From contig CM049306.1 in assembly GCA_026874595.1 (NCBI GenBank), positions 62,192,019-62,256,018 of the forward strand: a stretch of 64,000 bases of DNA, given 5' to 3'. This DNA is from Sipunculus nudus. Lineage: Eukaryota; Annelida; Sipuncula; Golfingiida; Sipunculidae. Shown here piece after piece: positions 1-10,315 of the stretch. Below the pieces are notes generated by a model. That model saw only the letters and a list, made by a program, of their open reading frames with translations. It was not told where the DNA came from and did no database searches. Position 1 is the stretch's first letter; every line of letters begins with the position of its first letter. Position numbers and translations under genes: made by a program.

Positions 1-714
1 ATCAAATTTTTAATTATTTTTCGTGGTCCATGCCACCCCATAGCTCTAAGGATATGGGTAACAGAGAACAAATTTCAGGTTTCAAAGGAGATATTTAGTG
101 GACCTCCCAGAAGATTCCAGGTCCAGAGGTTACGATTTGTGCCCTATTAACAGGGGAAAAGGGGGGGGGGGGGGTCCTAACTAGCCCCATCGCTCAGAGG
201 ATACAGGTATCAAGAAACCTAATTTCAGTAATTTCAGGTTAACAATGAGATTTTTCAAAAACATCCCTTGTTGTCAAGCAAGAAGATTCAAGGTCCAGGA
301 GTAACAATTTGTGCCCTGTTACAGATGACTGCTGCTTTGAAGGTCTCAAAAAGAGAAAAATTAGTAATAATTGGAAAAAAATACAGGTGGCACCACCAGT
401 CTGCAGGAACTGACGAAACAGTCCATGATGAATATGCATGCAAAGAATCATGGTGACCAATGCATGAGTTATTCAGATACTGGAGCTTTTGTGTCAATTT
501 TTGGATGATTCTGGGGGAACTTAACTTGAGAGCCTCATAGCATTGAGGATATGTGTAACAAGAGACCTAATTTCAGGTTTACAAGGAGTTTTTTCATGGA
601 CATCCCTGCATGTCAAATAATAAGATGCCAGGTCCAGCGGTTACGATTTGTGCCTGGTTAATGGACAGACGGACAGACTGACGGACGAGTGATCACGATA
701 GCTCAGATAACTTT
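1..714 (+). repeat. F1-type monomer array, partial
   Basis: About two copies of a roughly 335-bp monomer that also builds 15111-16974, 21301-23620 and 27419-28125. Recognisable phrases are 'ctgcaggaactga', 'ggatatgggtaacag' and 'ggttacgatttgtgccc'. The array ends in a degraded F1 3' end ('cgatagctcagataac') just before the next F1 start. There is no gene here. Confidence 0.75.
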
Positions 715-813
715 GCTAAACAAGGGACCCTTTGGTCACGGCGCTCCGATGTTATATACCATCACAAAATATAATTTGGAAATGAGGCACATGCTGGTTT
801 TGTGTAGTAATAT

Positions 814-877
814 TGTTACGGGGTGACATAATTGCGGACCGAACTGTCTCGCTAGTGAAGCTTTTGTGTAGTAATAT
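814..877 (+). repeat. 64-bp local tandem duplication
   Basis: The first 47 bases of the TRIM LTR plus the preceding 'ttttgtgtagtaatat' appear twice in a row with a 64-bp period. It looks like a duplication after insertion, since it includes both flank and LTR. Confidence 0.75.
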
Positions 878-1250
878 TGTTACGGGGTGACATAATTGCG
901 GACCGAACTGTCTCGCTAGTGAAGCTTGCTTTTCTAACGAAGCGGTTTGTACGCCGGACTTGTGCGCCACCGTTATGGGTTCAAATCCCGGATCGGCCCC
1001 TGAATAATTTGTCTCTGTAACAAAATTTGGGCCCGTCCAACATAACGGTAAACTTTCTGGCCCATGGAATAAGCTCACAAAAGTGTGACTCCTGGGATAA
1101 TTAGTCTTGTTCTGAAAGCAGAACGCTCTTAAGAGGGGGTGTGTTACGGGGTGACATAAAAGCGGACCGAACGGACTTGTGCGCCCCCAACATGGGTTCG
1201 AATCCGGGATCGGTCCAACGTTTTCCCCTCAGCAATTTGTCTACGTAACA
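878..1250 (+). mobile_element. Miniature LTR retroelement (TRIM-like) with tRNA-like LTRs
   Basis: Two direct repeats, 878-1022 and 1142-1250, both begin TGTTACGGGGTGACATAA and end GTAACA. The second lacks about 36-50 internal bases. The 119-bp interior begins, 4 bases after the left LTR, with a primer-binding-site-like TTGGGCCCGTCC and ends in the purine run AAGAGGGGG directly before the right LTR. There is no coding capacity. Each LTR carries a Pol III B-box-like motif (GGGTTCRAATCC at about 977 and 1194). A solo copy lies at 8667-8806. Known family behaviour: TRIMs are mobilised in trans by autonomous LTR elements. The shared ends with the neighbouring Gypsy LTR (TGTTAC and GTAACA) suggest a helper, but that is inference. 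A tRNA-derived SINE is the alternative; the LTR, purine tract, LTR layout argues against it. Confidence 0.7.
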
Positions 1251-1815
1251 ATTGTATTATGAGTTGTTGGTGTTAAGCTAATGTAAGATTTTGATATTAT
1301 CTTTGGAGACAGGGGAGAGGATTGACATCTTTATATTATTTACAAATGGAGTGCTATTGTCACATAGGTTTTGACTTAGCCATATAACTTTATTTACATT
1401 GCAGTAAAAGTATTTGAAAAAACTGTCCATTATCAGTCATGTTAATTATGCTTTTTACAAATGAGTTTAACAATTTCAGGTTATCCCTACCCATAAGTAG
1501 CACTAGCACATTTAATATAAGAGTTTAACTATTTATTAAAATCTAATAACAAATATTGTGCCAAATATAATTTTAATTAAAAATACATGTAATAACAATC
1601 ATATTAATTTTTATGGAGTACATATTAATATTTGTATTCAAATACATTTGCAAAGTATTCGCACCATGTCTGGTATTTATCATTTTCAGTTAAACAATGA
1701 TGTTGAGAATCAAGAATATACAAAATTAAAAAATGTAAATGATGATCAGAAGTACGTGTTTTCAGGCTTTTATTTATATTAAAAAAATAAAATTAATATA
1801 ATCACATTTGACTAC
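1251..1815 (+). repeat. F1 body, AT-rich, no gene
   Basis: Collinear with 43000-43595, including 'gtattatgagttgttg' and 'gagtttaactatttatt'. The short frame at 1558-1782 is AT-rich noise with no recognisable domain. Confidence 0.7.
1812..1815 (+). other. Target-site duplication of the Gypsy element (left)
   Basis: CTAC directly precedes the 5' LTR and CTAC directly follows the 3' LTR at 11175-11178. Uninterrupted F1 copies read ACTAATTTCACATC at the matching place (43593 and near 25532). Confidence 0.7.
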
Positions 1816-2010
1816 TGTTGCATGTGTCTGTTGACATTCTGATTCGTGTAAGGCAGGCCCTGGTTTATTGTGCGCAGGAGTATTGCATGTGTCAGTTAGG
1901 CAAGCATAGTCCTTTGCCATGGGAGACGCGCGAGCTGTGTGTTATTATCTCCGTAACAAAATTTATGCTCATCACGACTACGTGATCTGTTGTTTTTAGG
2001 TTCCGTATTA
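1816..2010 (+). repeat. 5' LTR of the Gypsy element, internally deleted
   Basis: It begins TGTTGCATGTG and matches the 3' LTR for about 120 bases to 'gacgcgcgagc', then jumps to the last 60 bases ('cacgactacgtgatctgttg'). About 660 bases, including the TATA region, are missing compared with the 3' LTR. The end is mutated (GTATTA where the 3' LTR has GTAACA). Confidence 0.85.
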
Positions 2011-2016
2011 TAAAAT

Positions 2017-2034
2017 TGCGGGTTTGTCCGGGAG
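2017..2034 (+). other. Primer-binding site candidate
   Basis: TGCGGGTTTGTCCGGGAG lies a few bases after the LTR end. By my count it agrees at 14 of 18 positions with the tRNA-Pro type primer site known from other LTR elements. The mismatches fit an old copy. The assignment to tRNA-Pro is tentative. Confidence 0.5.
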
Positions 2035-2172
2035 GCTTAAATAATAGTTCTGAAAATTTATTAGGCCTTGACATAGACACATTGTTTACAATACCTTGTT
2101 TACAAGATGACATATTGTTTACAATACATTGTTTACAAGAATTATTTTTTGTTATTGTTTTAACATCTTAAC

Positions 2173-3500
2173 ATGGCAGATTTCAAACCTGAGACATTTG
2201 TTGAAGATCCCGACCCTGATCAACTTGAACAATTGACAAATGATCAGTTTTTGCGTTTGGGACAACACTTAGAGCTAGGTGTTAAAAATGCTTTGAGAAA
2301 GCCTGATATCATTGCTAAAATCATGCAAGATCTAGTTAGCACAGGTTTAATAGAAGAGAGTGAAGTGGAAACATAAATAACGACAGCCTTGCTATGCAGT
2401 TAGAATGAAAAAAGTTAGAAATGCAACATGAACTAGCATTAAAACAATTAGAATTAGAAAAACAAATAGAAGAGAGGGAATTAGAAAAACAAAGAGAAGA
2501 GAGGGAAGAACATGGAAGGTTAGAAAGAGAAAGACTAGAAAAAGAAAAAGAAATTGAGTTTAAACGACTGTAGTTAGAAAAACTTAAACTAGATCATGGT
2601 CTACGTGCTGCCCCAACTCACAGTTTTGATTTTACTAAACACATTAGACTTGTCCCACCTTTTCAAGAAGGAGGTTGATAAATATTTTTACACTTTGAGA
2701 AGGTAGCTGAAAATTTAAAATGGCCTAAGGAAAATTGGACTATGCTATTACAAAGTGTATTGACTGGCAAAGCCAGAGAAATTTACACAGGGCTTTCAAT
2801 AGAAGCCGCTGCTGCCTATGACCAGGTTAAACGGTAAATCCTAAAAGGTTATGAGTTAGTTCCGGAGGCTTACCGCTAGAAATTCAGAAATTGAGAAAAG
2901 CGCAAAGAACAGACCTATGTAGAATTTGCTAGGACGAAAGATCAGTTGTTTGGTCGATGGTGATAAAAATGTAATGAAAGATAATGACAATTTGCGCCAT
3001 GTTGATTTTGCTTGAAGAATTTAAACGCTGCATTAACGCAGATGTTAAAACTTTTCTTAATGAGAAAAGTCCTGAAACACTTGACATTGCCGTCAATTAG
3101 CTGATGATTGTTCATTAACACATAAAATGTCCTTTACAGGGAAATCAAACCAGTCATTCTCAAAAAAGAATATAAATCAGTATGGTCAAAAGAAGTTTAA
3201 AGCCCAGTCACCTAGTACAAATAGTCCTGATAGTTCAACAAAGTCAAGGGCTACACCTCAGTCCACGTCCACTGTGTCTGAGTCCAAAAAAAGACCAGTC
3301 ATTTTCAAAGCAATTCTGTAATTACTGCAAAAAGGAAGATCATCTAATATCTTATTGCTGGAAACTTGCAAATAAACCAAAGAGCAAGCCTTCTGTTTTT
3401 GTATCAAAATCTATGCATAGCATAGTACAGGAGCCAAGCTCTTTTCATGTAAGCAAGGGATACAACTCCTTTCTTGACTCTAAAAAAAAAAGAGTTTGAC
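2173..3500 (+). pseudogene. gag: Gypsy gag (nucleocapsid polyprotein), broken
   Basis: Gag would package element RNA into cytoplasmic particles. The start ATG at 2173 opens a 67-codon frame (MADFKPETFVEDPDP...) typical of the N terminus of this Gypsy group. After a stop, the fragments continue as a Glu/Lys/Arg-rich coiled-coil stretch (about 2405-2590). A capsid-like part (about 2600-3100) contains 'KVAENLKWPKENWTMLLQS' and 'KGYELVPEAYR'. It ends in a CCHC zinc knuckle at 3317-3358 (C-x2-C-x4-H-x4-C). Several in-frame stops and at least one frame change lie between these parts, so no full product can be made. The region from about 3500 to 3900 is a linker of low complexity and uncertain role. 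Confidence 0.85.
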
Positions 3501-3904
3501 TCTACGGAGGCCAACGTGCAGTCTGACTCCAAAGAAGAATTCGTAGCTGGCGGGGTAAAAACCTCATTTGATTCCTGCGAGGAATTTAATAAAGCTAGGT
3601 CCTTTCAAGACCCTTGCGAGAGTATTTCAAATTAGGCCAGGTCCTCTTATGACAAACAGAAGTTTGTTTCTGCTGATGAAAATTCCTCATTTGACTGCCA
3701 TGAGGGGTTTGATTGTAATTAGGATGTAGATTCCTTTGTTACTCTGAAAAAGAGTTTATGACTGACACTGTCAGTGTCAGTTCTTTGTTCGATGAAATCG
3801 AGGTAGTAGATTCCTCTCCTGACTCCGAAATGGAGTTATTTGAACCATTCATACGTGATGGTTTTGCATCACTTTAAAGTGATTTTTTAGACTCTACCGC
3901 TATA

Positions 3905-4156
3905 AGAATTTTGAGGGACACTGGTTCAGGCCAAACGCTCATGTTAGCAAACACTTTGTCATTTTCTAATAGGTCTTTTACTGGTGCACATACACTTGTT
4001 AATGGTGTGTTTTCAGACAAGCACACTTCAGTTCCGCTTCACAGTGTACATTTAAAGTCAGATTTGATTTCTGGGAATATTACTGTTGGCATAACAACTA
4101 CTTTACCCTTTAAGGGCATTCAGTTGCTGCTAGGCAATGATGTTTCAGGTGAATAA
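3905..4156 (+). pseudogene. Gypsy aspartic protease
   Basis: A retropepsin-like segment that would cleave the polyprotein. The active-site triad appears as D-T-G-S at about 3917-3928, followed by hydrophobic strands. The C-terminal 'LLLGND' at about 4118-4141 is the usual second signature of this fold. The local frame is open from 3911 to 4156 and ends in a stop (TAA) just before the integrase region, so it is separated from what follows. Length of roughly 85 residues fits a retroelement protease monomer. The upstream junction with gag is broken by stops. Confidence 0.8.
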
Positions 4157-4171
4157 GTACAGCCTGTACCA

Positions 4172-5617
4172 ATGGTGACAGAAAAGCCGTCACTTGATCA
4201 GGACACTGAACCTGAAAATAAGGAAATTCCTTTTTTGTATCCCTCATGTGCTGTAACTAGATCTATGGCCAAGAAAAACACACATGAGGATAATGGTCCA
4301 GATAATAACACTCTAGGAGTCACTAGTGACTCGTCTAACGACTTGCCGGTACAGGATGCAGCATTTTCAAGGTCAGAACTTATCGCGGAACAGCATAAGG
4401 ACCCTGATATTTCATGTTTGTTTCCAAGGGCAGTTTCTAAAGATGAACTGTCACAGAACCAAGTTTGTTTCTATGTTAAAAATGGAGTGCTTAGGCGTTA
4501 ATGGCGATCAACTGATGAATGCACTGATGATGAGTAGGCCATCAAACATCAAATAGTAATGCCCAAAAGCTATCGCAATGAAATTCTGAGCATGGCACAT
4601 GAAGCTCCTTTGTCTGGCCATTTAGGTATAAAAACTTATCAGAAAGTAAGTACACATTTTTATTGGCCTAACCTCAGGACAGATGTTGTACAATATTGTA
4701 AATCATGCGATACATGCCAGATGACAGACAAGCCCAATCAGAATCCTCCTAAAACCCCACTTAGGCCTATTCCTGCATTCGAGGAACCATTTAGTAGGTT
4801 TATCGTTGAATGTGTTCGACTACAGCTCAAAACAAAATCTGGACATGAATACTTGCTGACAAATATGTGCGCATCTACCAGGTTCCCTGAGGTAATACCA
4901 TTGCGCAAAATTAATGCTAAAAGTATTGTCATGATCATTTTGACCAAAATCCGTCCAGTCTGACCAAGGGTCTAATTGTATGTCTGGCTTATTCCAGCAA
5001 GTTTTGCTTGAGCTAGGTATGAACCAGTACAACTCTTCGCTATACCACCTTAAAAGTCAGGGCGCCCTCGAGTGTTTTCACCAGACATTAAAAAAACATG
5101 ATTTGGACTTATTGTTATGACACACAGAAAGACTGGGATGAAGGAATCCACCTATTGCTGTTTTCTTACTAGTTTTCGGACACTCAGTTCGAGATCCATT
5201 AAAACTGCTTAAAGAAAAACTCTTGTGTGAAAATCCTGATTTTCTTAGTTTATTGCGTTATGTCTCAGACTTCGCACTAAACTACACAATGCTTGTGAGA
5301 TTGCAAAGTCTAATCTTAAATCTACACAAAGTAAAATGAAAACAAAGTATGACAAGCACACTGTAAGTAGGACGTTTGAGCCTGGTGAAAAGGTTCTTGC
5401 CTTACTACCCATCCCTGGCAGACCTCTGGAAGCTAGGTATTTTGGTCCTTACATTGTTGATAAGAAAGTCAGTGATTTAATTTACATACTATTAACACCA
5501 GATAGGCGTAAAAACAAACAACTGTGCCATGTTAACATGTTGAAACCATTTAATGACAAAAAAAGCACATCCGATGTTGTACATAATGTTACTGCTGTTA
5601 ATTTGTGTAAAAACTGA
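4172..5617 (+). pseudogene. Gypsy integrase, placed before reverse transcriptase
   Basis: Integrase would insert the cDNA into host DNA. A linker (4172-4501) precedes the HHCC zinc domain in the frame starting at 4559 (His14, His21, Cys47, Cys50 of that frame). The catalytic core follows, from 'FSRFIVEC' through 'LLTNMCASTRFPEVIPL' and 'DQGSN' near 4962 to a degraded third-acid region ('SQGALECFHQTLK'). The C-terminal part at 5336-5560 carries a GPY/F module ('RYFGPYIVD'). The first catalytic acid position reads Glu where the family normally has Asp. Frameshifts near 4955 and stops near 5118 and 5140 break the core. The position upstream of reverse transcriptase is the striking feature. Confidence 0.9.
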
Positions 5618-6660
5618 CCCTGACCCAGTTAAAGTAGATACTGATTGTAAGTGTGATGTAGACATTCAGTGTGGAAAAGTACCAATCAAAAACTCAGACA
5701 TGCTTATCGACCTGGATGCCAAACTGTCACACCTTACCGCACAACAACAACAAGACCTCAAGAACCTGCTGCAGAATTATGAACATTTGTTTAGTGATAT
5801 TTCAACGCGAACTAACATATTGTGCCATGACGTCGATGTTGGCGAGGCAAGCGCAGTCAAGCAGCATCCTTATAGACTGGATCCAGAAAAGCAAAAGTAT
5901 CTACAAGATGAGGTTCAAAATTTGCTGTACAATGATTTTATTGAACCTAGTAACAGTAACTAGAGTTCACCATGTATTCTTGGGCCAAAACCTGATGTAA
6001 GTTACTGTATGTGCACAGATTATCGAAAAATGAACTCTGCCACCAAGACTGACACGTTCCCGTTTCCGAGGATCAATGATTGTATTGATAGAGTCGGTAG
6101 CTCCAGATATGTCTCTATGTTCGACTTGCTAAAAGAATTCTGGAAAGTTCCGCTGACAGAACGAGCGAAAGAAGTGTCCGCATTTGTGACGCCGCAAGGA
6201 CTGTCTCAGTATAAAGTTATGCCGTTTGGCATGAAGAATTCGCCAGCCACGTTCCAGCGCCTTATCCATATAGTCGTCAAGGACATTCAGGGCTGCGACG
6301 CATATATTGATGACCTCGTCATGTACAGCGACACCCGGGAGAAACATCTGCAAATCCTTCACGACCTCTTCGAAAGGCTCAGCGAAGCATGTATAACCGT
6401 CAACTTAGTCAAATCTGAGTTTTGTCATGCACAAGTAACATTTTTGGGTCATATTGTAGACAGGGTCAAGTAAAACCTGTTGATGCTAAAATGCTATATC
6501 TGCATTTCCTAGACCAGAAAACAAGAATCAAATAATTGGTTTTCTTGGTATTGTTGGATACTACAGGAAGTTTTGTCCAGATTTTTCTGCTGTAGCTGAA
6601 CCTTTGACTAATTTGTGAAAGAACAAACAAAAGTTTGTATGGAATGTTCAGTGTGAAAAT
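5600..6660 (+). pseudogene. Gypsy reverse transcriptase
   Basis: The RT domain would copy element RNA into DNA. The frame at 5553-5963 carries the entry region ('QHPYRLDPEKQKYLQDEV'), ends in a stop after 'EPSNSN' and resumes at 6009 with 'CTDYRKMNSATKTDTFP'. The catalytic motifs are visible: 'SMFDLL' (first Asp), 'VMPFGMKNSPATFQ', and YIDD at about 6303-6314, followed by the thumb ('VTFLGHIV'). After a frame change at about 6470, 'IGFLGIVGYYRKFCPDFS' continues toward RNase H. Stops at about 5961 and 6616 and the frame change make it inactive. Confidence 0.93.
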
Positions 6661-6745
6661 GCAATTCAGAATTGGAAAGCAATTCTGCAAAGTTCACCAG
6701 TTTTAGCAGCTCCAGACTTTTCTGTACTTTTTAAGTTAGATCTAG
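6660..6745 (+). pseudogene. RNase H, 5' fragment
   Basis: After the RT thumb the frame reads 'SPVLAAPDFSVLFKLDLDL', the usual entry into a Gypsy RNase H domain. It breaks off at about 6745, where repeat DNA begins. The domain resumes at 9936. The piece with the first catalytic acids, probably several tens of residues, is missing at the break. Confidence 0.8.
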
Positions 6746-7427
6746 ATCTAGAAGATGGAAGGTTTGTGATGAAAAGTTTGGCTTGCGATGCATACACGCT
6801 CCTTTTAAAGACATGGGACCTTGACCTTTGACCTTTGGACACCAATATCGACAGGGTTCTTACTTTAGTTTTGAGCCATATATAAATTAAGTTTGAAAAC
6901 AATATGTCAAACTAAACTAGAGTTATCATTTGGAACCCATTTGTGAACAGATGGCCCCTGTGACCTTGACGTTGTGACCCCAAAATCATTTATGCTCTCC
7001 CCCTAATGGCAAGTCAGCTTAATGTGCAAGATGGAAAGTTTGGGATGAAAAGCTTATCTTAAAATTCAGCCATAATCTTTTTAAATAAGCGCGTCTTGTG
7101 ACCTGGACCTTTGACCTCATGACCCAAAAATCATACAGGTTCTTTCTATAGTGGGGGGGGGGGGGCATTTGTAAGTCGTGTTTGAAATCCATATGTCAAT
7201 CAAACCTGGAGTTATCCTCTGAAAAACAAATTTGTGCGGATAAACGAAAGGACAGACAGACAGACAGACGAACAGACAGACAGGGTGACTACTATAGGGC
7301 ATCCACTTGTGATCGATAAACACACCAGATTTTGGGACACTCGATGGAATCATAGCTGAGAAACTGACATGATTGTTGTCATTTTCATAGTTAAAAAAAA
7401 TAAAAAAAAAAATTCGTAAAAATAAGA
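6745..7427 (+). repeat. F1-type repeat of the GACCTTTGACC class (left part of composite insertion)
   Basis: Two monomers with 'ccttgacctttgacc' (near 6818 and 7096), a G-run at about 7151-7164 and a (GACA)n stretch at 7251-7282. An AT-rich F1 monomer end ('aattcgtaaaaata') closes it just before F4. There is no gene here. Confidence 0.65.
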
Positions 7428-8003
7428 AACAAAGCCAACAGGCCTTATGCGAACCTGTGCAAAGTTTGGGTATGTATGATTATTTTTTAAATTTAATACT
7501 GATCCTCTCATGTCCTGCACATCTACCTTAGTCATTATGATTTGGCCAAATGGACGTTTCGGACCTGCACGTTTCGGACTAGGACATCTTAAAACTAGGA
7601 TGTATCAGTCAGGATATTTCCGATGTTCCTTTTGCCAGGGAGGGATATTGGTACAGATGAACGGACAATTTGGCAGCATGGTATCGGAGAAGAATATTTT
7701 AATATGGATTTTTTAGCTTTTTCCCTATAAAATTTAAGAACAAGTTCTCCTTTAGTCCTGGTATTGAGTCCCACCTACTCATGCATTCTGGCAATGGAGG
7801 CTAAGCTTTCCCCCAGATCAAGGGAACCTAATGTGTCACATGTAACCTCACCTCTGGCTCTTACAGATTGAAACTTACCACTGGCTCTTACAAACTGAAA
7901 CATGACCTGTTGGCAAATTTGAAATGGTTGGCAGTCTGCCAAAGGTATTTATAGATAGAGAGCGTAACTTGACCTTTTGTAAAATCTGACACAGTTGGCA
8001 GGT

Positions 8004-8050
8004 TCTAGACGTCTAGACGGTGTGTAGACACATCGTCTAGACGTCTAGAC
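8004..8050. repeat. Palindromic fold-back in F4
   Basis: TCTAGACGTCTAGA (8004-8017) and GTCTAGACGTCTAGAC (8035-8050) are both perfect palindromes. They also pair with each other around a short loop. A shorter version lies at about 18200-18225 in another F4 copy. Confidence 0.85.
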
Positions 8051-8666
8051 TGTATCTGGACACCAGGCAGAGCCAGGTCATTTGCCATGGTGATGTCTGG
8101 ACTGAAATTGAGTGCACTGATTGACCTCTTGACTTGACATGTTGAAACTTGCCATGCGGCCAAATCTGTTTTCAAACACTGAAAGCCTTTTTCAATTGGC
8201 TACACTGCTTTTTTAAAGCTGCATTTACCCAATCGATTCTTATGAAACTAACAGAACTGCTATAGAACAATTCTTGTAAATGGTAAACCAATCTGCTTAA
8301 CAGTTTCTAAAAAAAAACAGTGTATAAGCTAGAAGAGTCTAAACTTACATTTTTGCTTGTAAAAAACAGATTAATGTAGGTGGCGCCACCAACACCTCAA
8401 TTTCAGATATGACTCATGTCACAAACATTGGCATAAAATTTGGTGATGACATCTCCAGCTGCTTCTAAGATTTTTAGTTTAGTATGTTTTTTTTGCACAG
8501 ATAACTGAGTTAAACCTCCTGTAACTCGGCCAAAAATCACCGAACCGGAGCCATTCAAACAAATTTGCGAGAGATTGTTCTAGGGATCATTTCTGTGAAA
8601 TATTGGACAATTTGGCTGGAAAGTTTCGGAGAAGAAGATTTTTATGTCTTTTTTAATTTTTCCTGT

Positions 8667-8806
8667 TGTTACGGGTTGACATAAAAGCGGACCGAACTGT
8701 CTCGCTATTGAAGCTTGCTTTGCTAGCGAAGCAGTTGGTACGCCAGACTTGTGCGCCACCAACATCGGTTCCAATGTTTTCCCTTGAGCAATTTGTCTTC
8801 ATCACA
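8667..8806 (+). mobile_element. Solo LTR of the TRIM-like element
   Basis: It begins TGTTACGGGTTGACATAA, matches the LTR at 878-1022 over its length and ends CATCACA. CTGT flanks it on both sides (8663-8666 and 8807-8810). Other F4 copies read straight through at this point ('ttttcccctataaaatcta' near 13050), giving an empty site. The B-box region is mutated here (GGTTCCAATG). Confidence 0.8.
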
Positions 8807-9580
8807 CTGTATAAAATCTAAGAAAAACACTGAATCAAAACCATTTGAACAAAAATGAATTATCAACATCTAAGGATTATTCATGTGTGAGATTAAAGAT
8901 TTGACCCAGTGGTTTTTGATAAGAACATTTGACTATATTCAGCTTCCCATAACTCGGCCAAAAGTCATTGAACAGGGACCATTTGAACAAACGTAAGGAA
9001 GCACTATCCTTGGAGCATTTCTCTGCAATATTAAACAATTTGGCTTTACGCTTTCGGAGAAGACTTTTTTTTTGTAGCCCTCTGTATGCTTCGGGCACCG
9101 TTGACCCCCGTACAAAAAGACCAATGCAGGTGGCGCCACCAATACCTCAATTTAAGATATGACTCAAGTGAGCAACATTAACATAAAATTTGATGATGAT
9201 AGCTCCAGCCGTTTCTCAGATTGTAATTTTAGCATGCGAATGACTAAGTTCAACTTCCTGTAACTCGGTCATTCGAACAAACTTGAAAGAGATTGTTCCA
9301 GAGAACATTTCTGTGAAATATTTAACACTTTGGCTGGACAGTTTCAGAGAAGAAGATTTTTAAAGGTTTTTAAGTTTTTTCTCTATAAAATCTAAATTAA
9401 TGCAGATCCCAATAATAAGCTCTAGGGCACCAAGTTTCACAATTGTCTAATTCTTACATATAATTTGGCGCTGCTAGCTCCGACGGTTTCTGACTTACAT
9501 CCATTGACGGCGAACAGCCAACCTTGGACGGCGGACGGACGACGCAGCGCCATCACATAAGCTCACAGGTTCGCTAAAAA

Positions 9581-9935
9581 TACAGGTGGCGCCACCACTT
9601 TTCGGGAACTGACAAAACTAATCATGGCAAATATTCAAGGCAAAATTCATGATAATCCATGCATTAATTATCAAAATATTGGAGGTTTTGTATCAAATTT
9701 ATGAGTATTCTTGGGGGTACTTACAAGCTCAATAGCTCGGAGGATATAGGTCGCAGTGACCTAATTTCAGGTATCCAAGGAGATTTTTTATGGACCTTCC
9801 TAGATATTAAGTTACAGGTTTCTAGGTTCAGCGGTTACGATTTGTGCCCTGCTAACGGATGACTGGACGGCCTGATGGCCAGACGCCCTGACGCCATACC
9901 TATACCTCAGATGGCTTACAGTCAGCTGAGCTAAA
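9581..9935 (+). repeat. F1 monomer and F1 3' end (right part of composite insertion)
   Basis: One 335-bp type monomer beginning with GGTGGCGCCACC, ending in the F1 3' terminus 'cagtcagctgagctaaaaa' at about 9912-9931. RNase H resumes immediately after it. Confidence 0.8.
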
Positions 9936-10200
9936 AACAACTCCAATATTGAAAAAGAATGTTTGGCTTTGATTTTGGCATTGCAACATTTTGAAATTTA
10001 TGTTACTTAATCACTCAAGCCTATCATTGTCTTCAGTGATCACAATCCCCTCACGTTCATGAACAAGTGGAAGTGTAAAAATCAAAGATTGCTGAGATGA
10101 AGTTTGTTTTTACAGGATTACATTCCTGAAATCAGACACATTAAAGGGATAGACAATGTACTTGCTGATTGCTTATCGTTTATGAAATGTTGTAAACGAG
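9936..10200 (+). pseudogene. RNase H, 3' fragment
   Basis: The frame after the insertion reads 'IEKECLALILALQHFEIYV', then 'VFSDHNPLTFMNKWK', 'NQRLLR' and 'IRHIKGIDNVLADCLS', which is the C-terminal half of a Gypsy RNase H including its conserved Glu, Asp and Asp-Asn motifs. In-frame stops lie after 'IYVT' and 'QRLLR'. No integrase follows: only about 110 non-coding bases separate it from the polypurine tract. This confirms that integrase is not in the usual downstream position. Confidence 0.9.
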
Positions 10201-10303
10201 ATGTTATGTAATGTTGTAAAAAATATGCTTTTGAAATGCTAAAAAAATTTGTAATTGTGATCGCAAAAAGAAAGTTTTTATAGAAAACTTTCTTTTTTCT
10301 CAC

Positions 10304-10315
10304 AGGAGGGGGGAG
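10304..10315 (+). other. Polypurine tract of the Gypsy element
   Basis: AGGAGGGGGGAG directly precedes the 3' LTR, where plus-strand DNA synthesis would be primed. Confidence 0.85.

Larger units (their letters stand above)
7428..9580 (+). mobile_element. F4 element copy 1
   Basis: The 5' end is AACAAAGCCAACAGGCC followed by the subterminal GCGAACCTGTG. The 3' end is CACAGGTTCGCTAAAAA, whose CACAGGTTCGC is the reverse complement of the 5' motif. The flanks join into a normal F1 monomer ('ttcgtaaaaat' and 'tacaggtggcgcc'), so F4 is inserted in F1. The interior repeats 'aactcggccaaaa', 'ttcggagaagaag' and GGTGGCGCCACC. It contains the solo LTR at 8667-8806 and the palindromes at 8004-8050. Confidence 0.8.

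Noticed and set aside
965-1000. tRNA gene suggested by the B-box-like GGGTTCAAATCC
   Set aside because: No complete cloverleaf or convincing A box, and the sequence is part of a repeated LTR-like unit.
815-1015. tRNA-derived SINE
   Set aside because: The layout of two similar units with TGTTAC and GTAACA ends around a purine-tract-bearing interior, plus the solo copy with a 4-base duplication, fits a miniature LTR element better.
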